From positions 487,799 to 551,798 of the forward strand of contig BCIM01000003.1 of assembly GCA_039545315.1 (NCBI GenBank): 64,000 nt of DNA. The letters are read 5' to 3'. Of the stretch, positions 55,847 through 64,000 are shown one piece after another. Position 1 is the first letter of the stretch. Each line of letters starts with the position of its first letter. The notes beneath the pieces were generated by a model. That model ran no database searches. It was not told the DNA's origin and saw only the letters and a list, made by a program, of their open reading frames with translations. Source of the stretch: Kondoa malvinella. Lineage: Eukaryota; Basidiomycota; Agaricostilbomycetes; Agaricostilbales; Kondoaceae. The translations under genes were made by a program, and so were the position numbers.

Positions 55847-58391
55847 TCAGTACGGTTCGGCGAAAACTTCCAGGACGTACACTACCATCGGATGAGCCAT
55901 CACCTTAGCAGCATCAAAACCCTTGACTTCAAGCCCTTCAAGAGAGGTTGCTCTTGATAATGCGACGTATGCCCTTTAAGGAGAACATCATGAAAATGCC
56001 CTTAGACCGACCAAAAGGCAGCACTTACTGGCCTTTCTCGAACGTGCGGCCGAGATCTACCTTGACCCGTTCGAGTGTCTGACCCTACATAGCTATTGAG
56101 CATCTCTTCAGCGAGCACCAGGTAGATGTGCGAACCTGCGCTTTGTGTACCGAAAGCGACCAAGCAAGCAAGAGTGGAATCTGGTCTCGCATACCCTCGA
56201 TTTGCCCCTCTGTTGCAGGACTTAGTCAGTCGTCTAACAATCTGACCATACTGACCACCACTTACCTCCATTTTCGACGGAAAAGGACATCGGCGGAAGG
56301 AGCATCGTCTGACCGCAAGAAGGGAAGAATACGACAGGCCAGTAGCCGGGGGGGATTTCAGGCTCGTCGCCAATGGAGTGCGTGAGCTTCAGATACTCTT
56401 CCTTTTCGGTGCGAGCGCTCTGTTCAGCTTCGGCGATAGCTAGTTCAGGTTCGTCCGGATCATGCTGGCTCTTTAGAACGGCAGCAGCTGTCTGGAAGGA
56501 CACAATAGTGCCTAAAGAGCCATTCACTAAACGAGAGTCCGCCAAATTCTTGATGAGCATAACCTAGGGGAATTTCAGCCAGGCAACTTGACTTTGGTCG
56601 GAATTACATACTTGAGCGCCAACTTTGAGGGTAATGTGCCACTGGGCAACCGTATCCTTGTCCAGCTTAGCTCGCAGGGCATCTTCCTTCTCTTTTTCGG
56701 TCTTTTCGAAATCCCATTGCAAGAAAGTGCCAAGGCGGTCAATGGCGCGATAGTGCTGCGTCTCTCCCTCGAGTTGAGCTAATCGTAACGCGTTCGCCGA
56801 TTCTACTTGACTCCTGATAGGGTACAGCTCGATAGGGACAATGCCGTCTTCGTAGATGACTTCGCGATCGAGAGCTGCCAACCTTCGAATCGAATCTTGC
56901 GAGAGTACACCATGACGCATCTCATCCAGAATACGGATGAAGGTTGGATCGGCTTGACGATAGACGATCTTGAGGCTGTACATTCGATCGCCAAACACTC
57001 TAGCCCAAGCAGTCGACTGGAAGCAGAGTGCAGCCACAACTTTATCGCTCTCTGGTACTGGCTGAAGAATCGTGAGCAAGAGTGAGCCGTACTAGAGGGT
57101 TGTAGACTGACTGGCAGCTGAAAGTAGTCTCCGACGAAAACCAGCTGAATGCCACCGAAAGGCAACTGCGAGTTGCGGACTTTCTGAGCGAGCCATTCCA
57201 ATTTCTGCGTCCGCTCGGATTCAGCGATATATCCTCTGTATATGGAGCTAGCTTACAGTAAAGAACTTGGCATCAATCATTGATACCTCGTCCACCAGCA
57301 GGACTTTGGTATCTTGCCATCGGCGTCTCGCTCGATTGGATTTCCCTCGTTGAAGCGATTTGAGCAACTCTTCTTTGGGTAATTTAGCCAGACCGAGTCC
57401 AGCCCAAGAGTGTAATGTTCTACCATCGATGTTTACAGCAGCGATACCCTAGACACGCTTCAGGGATACTGAGTAGAAGTCTTAGACAGGGACTCACGGT
57501 AGAAGCGCAGACTGCGATTGCCTCGGTCCAGGGATACTTGGTACGAAGTGCTTTGATAATCTCCCTCAACAGCACCTTTGTTCAGCCAATCAGCTACTAG
57601 TCTAGGCAGCAGTCTGGTGTACTGACACTCTTGCCGCTGCCTACGATGACTCAAATTAAGCAGCGCTACCATAACTTTGTGAGAAGCTGACCTCCGCTTC
57701 CAGTAACAAAACAGCTTTCTCCGTTGAGAACAGAAGCTAGACCGATATCAGAACACTCTCGCACATGAAAAGCAAGCTTACTCAGGATCTCTTGCTGTTG
57801 CTGCGATAGAACAATGGGCGTCTCCTCCTTGCGAGGTTTCGGTTCGACTTTCGGCGCCATCGAGGTCAACCTTCTCGATTGATCATGCAGCTCATGAGGT
57901 CGATCTGGTGAAGGCTTGCGACGCTTGCGGCTTGGTTCAGGCGAGCGGGAAGGGTCTTTCCTCTTGAGCTCAGCTATGTCGGAGACCTCGACAGGTGGAA
58001 GTTTGGATGTGGAAGCCACTGGTACATCTGGTACTTGAGCTGGAGACGAATAGGCAGGTGGAGGTGTATCGAGGCATTCGGTCTCTGGTTCTGGAGAAGG
58101 TGTAGGGGCCACAAGAAAGCGTTCGCTGGAGGGGGAAGTGGAAGTGATGCAGCTGTCTTTCCCTACCTGGCGAACAGGAGAAGCGAGGGGAGACGACAGA
58201 AGGATAGGATTGTCTTTTGTGTTCTGTTTGGCGAGCCATGCTTCAGCTTCTTCGCAGCTTGGGAAGGACTTGAATAGCGCGTTTTCGAAGCCTTCAATGA
58301 CTGCTTCAGCATCATCCCAGCAATCGTATACGGCTGGTGGAGCTCTAGAGCGCGCTACAGCGTAGAATTTGACCCGTTTGACCAAAGACAT
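55847..58391 (-). CDS. PIF1: PIF1-family DNA helicase with an N-terminal RNase H1-type hybrid-binding domain
   Basis: A 5'-3' superfamily 1B helicase. The ATG at 58391 opens [40 protein letters not shown] and [16 protein letters not shown]. This fits the RNase H1 hybrid-binding (viroplasmin, Cauli_VI) domain, with its YAV, W, V-x-GF, FK-x-F and EAExWL landmarks. A Pro/Ser-rich linker with basic patches ([20 protein letters not shown]) follows. The helicase has [26 protein letters not shown] (Walker A), [12 protein letters not shown] (Walker B), [57 protein letters not shown] and [16 protein letters not shown], and ends AEPY with TGA at 55847. All PIF1 motifs are present. It lies between the two sulfatases on the opposite strand. 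Confidence 0.92.
57627..57640 (-). other. PIF1: 14-nt microexon encoding SGKS of the PIF1 P-loop
   Basis: On the minus strand, GCAGCGGCAAGAGT lies after catcgtag and before gtcagt. Joining gives GGA G|GC AGC GGC AAG AGT|GTG CTG, read G-G-S-G-K-S-V-L. The downstream acceptor is acaaag, an AAG. Skipping shifts the frame. Confidence 0.85.
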
Positions 58392-59250
58392 GGATTACGT
58401 GATGGATCTTGGTCTTGTCCAAATGCGCGTACAGTAAGAGTACTTTGAGAATGCAGGGGACCGAAGTTTATGAAAGAGCTGCTGATTTTGGCAGGCTACA
58501 GCTGAACCTTTGAGAGGCGCGTCGAGAAAGATTCGTTCACAGAAGCCAAACAAGCTCTGGGAAACAAATCAACGCTGCTATCAAGGCCGTACGCGAGATG
58601 ACAGGTGTGTTGCAAGATGCGAAAGCACTTGAAAAGCTGTGCAGAGGTCGTTCAATGGGAACAACCTGAGTTGTTCGCTACAGCTTGTCTCGCTAGCACC
58701 ACCCTCACGCTCAACTGTGCCCTAAGACCCAAGTGTGACCTGCATTATCCTGCTGTCGCTTGCAGAAGACCCGCTTGTCAAGCTTTAATGCCATGCGATG
58801 CTTCGACGTTGACAACGCTGGCCTGGACGTCTCAAGTGCCTCAAGGAGAATTCATCTTGCACCTCGTCTACTGTGTCCTTCTCTATCTATAGTGTCCTCG
58901 CTTCTTCCTCTTGATTCGGCCGTTACTCAAATTCAAAAGCGCCTCTGTGCGCAATCATCTTCCGAGGAAAACATCATTCGCACGGTGTCTCATTGTCAAT
59001 ATTCACTCTCTCGCTGTTGTATCTGGCTGGTGTTTCGTCAGGCGACTATGTAGAGCGCTTCAAAAAGGACTACAAAAGCAACGCTTTGGACACCGCAAGA
59101 TACATTTCGCCATGCTAGTATGAGCTAAGAGGCGATCTGAGGGCTCGCTCAGACCTTGAGACTCGCCGAGCCGGCTTCTTTAATGTATGTAACTCATTGA
59201 TTTTCCTTGCTTGTTCTGCTCAAGCGACTTTCCTTTGCGCATCTTCGACC
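58392..59250. promoter_or_regulatory. Divergent region between PIF1 and sulfatase 2
   Basis: About 860 nt. Several plus frames occur (for example 58605-58892), one with QINAAIKAVREMTGVLQDAK-like coding flavour near 58566, but no complete gene could be built. It probably holds both promoters and possibly one small unrecognised gene. Confidence 0.4.
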
Positions 59251-62200
59251 ATGATTGTCGGCGCATTTCTGCCTCTGCTCGCGCTGCTCCCTTCGCTTGT
59301 CTCAGGCGCTCCAAAGGAATCAAAGCCCAAGGATAGCGCAAAGAAGCCCAATTTCATGTAGGCTATAGCTATGGATCTGTGCGCGTGGTCCCATGAACTG
59401 ATATCTGCCCGCCAGCTATATCGTTACCGATGATCAGGATGCTGCGACTGCCTCCCCAGATATCATGCCCAAGCTAGATCAATACCTCGGACAACAGGGC
59501 GCATACTATTCCAACTTCTTCACTCCTGTTTCACAATGCTGCCCTTCGCGAGTTGGTTTCTTCAGATCTCAGGTAAGTCCGCTTTACCTGCATTGCACGC
59601 ATAGCTCATCTTTGCATTCTCGGTCAAACAGCAAGGACATTCGCACAATGTCAGTAGATTAAGATCGAGAGACTTTCTCAACCGTCTAACGAGTTGTTGC
59701 TAGGTCACATATGTTTCAGCGTAAGCCAAGACCGCTCAGTTCACGTGCTCCGGCTTATCGATCTATAGACCGTATGGCGGCTACGAAAGTGAGTGCAGAC
59801 CTAGTACCTCGGTTGACGGGTCTGATGACCTGGCAGTCTTCTGCGAATTTGGTTACAGGAAGGAATGGTTATTTTCGTGGTTACATCGCGCAGGATACTT
59901 TACAACGTATGTCCCCGCGACAGCTGAAGTAATCGCTAACTCCCGGTTTGCATCCACAGCTATGTCGTAAGATACTCCTTGGAAGCAGGGCCTACAGCAC
60001 GGACTGACGTTTGGCAATAGGGCAAATTGATGAACGGCAACACTCCGGCAAACGCACAGACTCTACCAGTTCAGGGTATCGATGGCAAGTTGAATTGATC
60101 GCACTTGGTGCCTATCCTGATTTGTGCGATATAGACTCGATCATTGCTCTCGATCCTAACGTCGTAAGTCTGCAGCCTCTAACGGCGAGCTTGGGTTGCT
60201 CATTCTATGCTTGTTTTTGCTCAGTACTTCTAGTAAGTCCAGCCAGTGTTTGCAAATTAGGCTAAAACCAGGTCTCTGCAGCAATAACGCAAGCTACTCC
60301 TTCAACAATGGCCCGGCCGTCAACTTTGACGGTCGCTATTCGACCGACCATATTCTAGAAATGGGTCTCGAGCACATTGAGAAAGGACTAAAATCCGGAA
60401 AACCTTTCTTCGCTGGTATCGCTCCTATCGCACCGCACTGTCAGTAGCTAAGAGTCGTTTCTACGCGTTCGCTGATCGTGCCTCGTAGTTACCTGGAACA
60501 ACATCTCTGTCTTGACTCCTCTTCAGCCTCCTGTCGTAAGTACAGCTACAATTGATACCGATGTCAGCTGACAATGCTATGTGGCTTAGCCTGCGGAAAG
60601 ACATGCCAACCTGTTCCCTGACGCCATTGCACCGCGCGGAGCCTCATTCAACCCAGACGAACCCTCGGGCGCAAGCTACATGAGGAACTTTGAAAAGCTA
60701 TCGGATGAGAAAGTGTGAGTTGCGTCCATCGATATTTCATTACTTTGCTCAAAAGGTTTTTTTGCAGCGCTTACAATGACAATTGGTATCGCATGCGCAT
60801 TCGCTCGCTTCAAGCCGTCGATGAGATGGTGGAAGCCATCTACAAGAAGGTCGAAGCTGCTGGTGCTTTGGACAATACGTAAGTCAAATCGTGCACTGGC
60901 CAAATTGGAGCTGATCCCTTTGCAGATACATCATCTACACAGGTGTGTAGACTCCGTTATCAGCTCACCCAATTCGCTGACACCCGTCTAATCAAGCCGA
61001 CAACGGTTTCTCCATCAGCCAACATCGCGTACGTCCTCCTCCTGTCTCAATCACCCAGGTACTGACGAACTCTTGTTCAGAGAAACCCTGGCAAGACTAC
61101 TGGGTAATTCACGTCGCTTCGCTGCTGCTACCATCTAATAGCAACGACTGACAGATACGAAGAGGATATTCGCGTTCCCTTCGTGATTCGTGGACCTGGT
61201 ATCAAAAAGGAAACCAACAGCGTGTCTGCCTATGCGTACGTCCACCTATCCAACACCACTAACCGACACTGACACTTTCAACAGTAATATCGATCTCTCT
61301 GCCTCCATCTTACACCTTGCTGGAGCTGAACCAAGTAGGATTGACCATGATCCACATCTCACACAAGCTAATGTGCTCTTCAGACATCGATATTGATGGC
61401 AAGCTCATGCCTTTCGCTCACAAGGATGCGTATGTCGCCAAATTTTATTTTCCTGCTTTTGATGCTGATAGGACTACAGGACCAAGAAATACATCGGCAC
61501 GCCAAGCCTGCATATTTCAGAATTCTGGATCTTCAAGTAAAGCGGCCTCGCAAAGAGCTACTTTGTATCGCTGATGATTGCTATAGCCAGGACGAGGGTA
61601 TCTACGCCATCCCGCCTGCTGTCATGCAAAACAACACCTATGTAAACCGATTCCGCTCACTCGCAGTCCGCTCAGTTGATGCTTGTGTTCCCTAGCGTGT
61701 TCTTCGATCCATTGAAGAGGGAAGCAACTGGGCTTATTCCGTTTGGTGCACTGGCGAGAGGGAACTCTAGTATGTCTTGCGGTCGTGCAGATCTACTGCG
61801 CTAACATCAATCACAGCGACATGACCACCGATTCTGACCAGATGAACAACTTGCTACTGCCTTTGAACGAACAAGGTGCTTTCTCGCCTTGGACATCAGA
61901 TGTTGCTGGAGGAAGAGTTGCCTCGCGTTTGGACGCTATGATGCTCTACCTCAAGCACTGCCGGTAAGTCTCTGCCCCCGTATAGCTACTGCAAGCTGAT
62001 CCATGGCCCAGCGGTGCACAATGCCGTATTGGCTGGGAAGCCGTCTTCCCATACGGTGAAGCGACCTCACTGAAGGAAGCCTTGGACCCTCGCTTCGACG
62101 ACTACTTTGATGACCTCCCAAAAGTCCACTACGACTCGTGCAGACAAGGTTTCGTGCTTGAGAACGGTAAGTTTCATCTTTCAATAACAGATCACCTGCT

Positions 62201-62364
62201 GATGCTTTGTCGCAGAATTTCCGCTGTGGACTACGGAACTACCTTATTTCGAAGTACCAGGAGGTGCAATTCAACCGTCAAACGGCACACTCGTTCCTAG
62301 TCCCGTCAAGAAGAGGGCCATCGTCAATCAGCCCTTCGTCTTCCCGGATCATGCCTTGGCTTGA
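59251..62364 (+). CDS. Secreted arylsulfatase-type sulfatase, copy 2
   Basis: A paralogue of the sulfatase at 52704. The signal peptide is MIVGAFLPLLALLPSLVSG, then YIVTDDQDAATASPDIMPKL. The formylglycine motif is SQCCPSRVGFFRSQ, with its Cys codon at 59537. Next come QGHSHNVTYVSA, PYGGYEIFCEFGYRKEWLFS, AGYFTTYVGKLMNGN, DPNVYFYNNASYSFNNG, FAGIAPIAPHF, YTADNGFSISQHR, RNPGKTTGYEEDIRVPFVIR, EFWIFNYSQDEGIYAIPPAV, FPYGEATSLKEALDPRFDDY and the end FPDHALA with TGA at 62362. All catalytic residues are present. It has more introns than copy 1, including two that isolate 7-nt and 8-nt exons. The substrate is unknown; secretion suggests scavenging of sulfate or of sulfated glycans. Confidence 0.9.
59960..59966 (+). 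other. 7-nt microexon (CTATGTC) of sulfatase 2
   Basis: It lies between introns 59907-59959 and 59967-60020. Joining gives TTT ACA AC|C TAT GTC|GGC AAA, read F-T-T-Y-V-G-K. Copy 1 has F-T-S-Y-V-G-K in one uninterrupted exon. Confidence 0.9.
60225..60232 (+). other. 8-nt microexon (TACTTCTA) of sulfatase 2
   Basis: It lies between introns 60164-60224 and 60233-60281. Joining gives AAC GTC|TAC TTC TA|C AAT AAC, read N-V-Y-F-Y-N-N-A-S-Y-S-F. Copy 1 reads Y-L-F-Y-N-A-T-Y-S-F without introns. Confidence 0.9.
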
Positions 62365-62508
62365 AGTAGTTTGAGAGGGTGAAAAGTAATATCATATGCT
62401 ATCGTTAGAACCGTGCAATCATATCGTACATTCATGCGCTTCCTATCCTTTGACGGACGCGTTTCTGGGTCACTCCTGCATCACCACCTCGAGTCGCGAG
62501 CGAATATC

Positions 62509-63554
62509 ATGAGTGCAGAAGACGAATTAGCTGCTGAGCAGACTACCAACTACAAAGGGTTAGTGCTCTGTCAAGCCCGCACACGAGATCCTGACAGACG
62601 TTTGTTGACATGACAGACCTGGCCAACTCAAAACTCAGGGTAGGCAGCCACGTATGACTTGCTAGGAGCTGCAGTTGATACCGAATCATAGAGGAGCTAG
62701 CGAAACTCGACTACAGGTGCGCTTAGTTATATCTTGTTGGAAAGCGCTCGAACTCACGCCTGACATGACGCGTCAATAGAGAGTAAAGCCCGAGTCTGCC
62801 TGCATCAAATAGCAGCTAATATTGCTCATAGTGACTCTCTAAAAGCTTGGGAGGCTTCTCTTGGCTTGCAGAATGTATCAGGCGGAAGCGGCAGAGCCAA
62901 TGTAGAAGTTATTGGCCTGACACTGCACAGCCCTGGTCGCTCAGACACTGTTGTCGACCTGACGAAGAAGGAGGATCTGAAGAAGTCACCCATCAACATC
63001 AAAGTAGGTTTCAACCATTGGGTTCATCTGCCTTGAACAGCGCTCAGGCGAATGCCGTAGGAAGGAGCCGAGTTCTCAGTCAGCATCCAATTCAAGGTCA
63101 ACAACAGCATTGTATCTGGCATGTGAGCTGCTTGAACATTGCTTGGGGAGAGAATTTACGCAGAACATAGGCAATACATCCAGGTCGTGAAGCGTGCAGG
63201 TGTCAAGGTAGACAAGCATCAAGAGATGATCGGATCGTATGGGCCCTCTCAAGACGTGCAGACAAAGAAATTCGCTTCAGAAGAGGTCCGTCAGATATCT
63301 AGCACAACTGCTTTAGTCTCATACCTGTCCGTAGGCCCCCTCTGGCATGCTTGCACGAGCTACGTACACTATCACATCGCGTGTAACTGGTACGTCGCAT
63401 GTTCATTGATGATCTTGAGAAGGCCTGACCTGCATTCCTAGATGATGACAAGATTGTTCAGTAAGTCTTTTAAGACTACGTGTGATCAGCGCTTATCATC
63501 CTCCACAGTGCGGAATGGGTATGGGCATTCAAGATTAGCAAAGACTGGAATTGA
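62509..63554 (+). CDS. RDI1: Rho GDP-dissociation inhibitor
   Basis: It extracts prenylated Rho/Cdc42 GTPases from membranes and keeps them inactive in the cytosol. The ATG at 62509 gives MSAEDELAAEQTTNYK. Spliced exons then read GPGQLKTQEELAKLDYSDSL, KAWEASLGLQNVSGGSGRA, VIGLTLHSPGRSDTVVDLTK, EGAEFSVSIQFKVNNSIVSG, MQYIQVVKRAGVKVDKHQEM and IGSYGPSQDVQTKKFASEEA. The C-terminus is PSGMLARATYTITSRVTDDD, then AEWVWAFKISKDWN, with TGA at 63552. The GSYGP, TDDD and W-x-W...KDW elements are diagnostic. The length of about 200 residues is normal. Confidence 0.94.
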
Positions 63555-63739
63555 GGAGGCTGCACGAGCATGTAAGCTTTCACTGAAGTAGCTCAACAAA
63601 GACCGATGGACCTGACAGGTCATTTCGGGTTTCGCACATTATACCTTGCATCAATCTACACACACGCCTAATTTATTCTTTTGCGATACGAATCCCTACT
63701 TGCTCCTTCCCCGATCTACAGGCCGCTATAGTGGGTTTT

Positions 63740-64000
63740 TCAGAACTTGGTGTACGGCAACCATTTTCTGCAATGGCCATTTCAGTATGCACGAGTCAGT
63801 CCGACGTGGAGACGTACCCGTTCAGATTGATCAGAACTCTGTCTTCCCCATTCTGATGATCCTTCTTTACATCGATTTTGAAGTTGATGGCGCTCATGAT
63901 TCCGTCGCTATAGGAAGTAACCTTAACGGGTTGCTCTGCGTAGCCATTAGATGACAAGCTTACCCAAACTATATGGGGCACAACAGATCAGACCATAAAG
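63740..64000 (-). CDS. 3' end of an unidentified minus-strand gene, cut by the window edge
   Basis: Minus-strand coding appears from the right edge: NGYAEQPVKVTSYSDGIMSA, INFKIDVKKDHQNGEDRVLI, NLNG. A 50-nt intron (gtacgt...attgcag) then leads to KWLPYTKF and TGA at 63740. The start and family lie outside the window. It is convergent with RDI1, whose stop is under 200 nt away. Confidence 0.45.

Noticed and set aside
1..64000. tRNA, rRNA, CRISPR or biosynthetic gene cluster
   Set aside because: No B-box-like GGTTCGAATCC in a cloverleaf context, no regular spacer array and no core biosynthetic enzyme was seen by eye.

Overview
This window reads as nuclear DNA of a basidiomycete fungus. Genes are split by many 45-60 nt GT-AG introns, lie close together on both strands, and encode eukaryotic proteins. 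A capsule-type GT2 synthase, a small secreted Cys-rich protein and a LINE fragment are also typical of that phylum. I cannot fix the class. No prokaryotic, organellar or CRISPR features were seen, and no tRNA or rRNA was recognised. All gene models were spliced by eye. Terminal coordinates are usually firm, but inner exon edges are less so.

Layout. 0-10 kb: YTH1 (+), a small protein with a PP1-docking motif (-), a membrane protein (-), an ACS-family MFS transporter (-), a poorly resolved MYND-type gene (+), and a TPR/J-domain co-chaperone (-). 11-24 kb: SGF73 (+), a four-helix membrane protein (-), an RBBP9-like hydrolase (+), the large GCN2 kinase (+), an SV2-like MFS transporter (-), and ribosomal protein uL6/RPL9 (-). 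25-41 kb: PCF11 (+), EMC7 (-), a secreted Cys-rich CPL1-like protein (-), ERCC1/RAD10 (+), a 72-residue protein (+), a repeat protein (-), a SNF2 ATPase (+), a Cps1/hyaluronan-synthase-like GT2 (-), RRP40 (-), and a 2,3-dihydroxybenzoate decarboxylase-like enzyme (+). 41-51 kb: an unknown small gene, a membrane-anchored coiled-coil protein, ATG3, two overlapping unknown genes, and a secreted protein, all on the minus strand. 51-64 kb: a broken LINE fragment (-), two sulfatase paralogues (+) that bracket a PIF1 helicase (-), RDI1/RhoGDI (+), and the end of an unknown gene (-).

Most genes are unrelated housekeeping functions: mRNA 3' ends (YTH1, PCF11), RNA decay (RRP40), DNA repair (ERCC1, PIF1, SNF2), stress signalling (GCN2), autophagy (ATG3) and ER membrane insertion (EMC7). 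I see no single pathway cluster.

The most striking property is a dense set of microexons of 5-15 nt. They are inferred because reading frame and family motifs fail without them. Several encode core catalytic motifs: the DFG of GCN2, the P-loops of both the SNF2 and PIF1 ATPases, and residues beside the catalytic Asp of the decarboxylase. The two sulfatase paralogues act as a built-in control: 7-nt and 8-nt microexons in one copy correspond to continuous coding sequence in the other. A second notable item is a PIF1 helicase that starts with an RNase H1-type RNA:DNA hybrid-binding domain.
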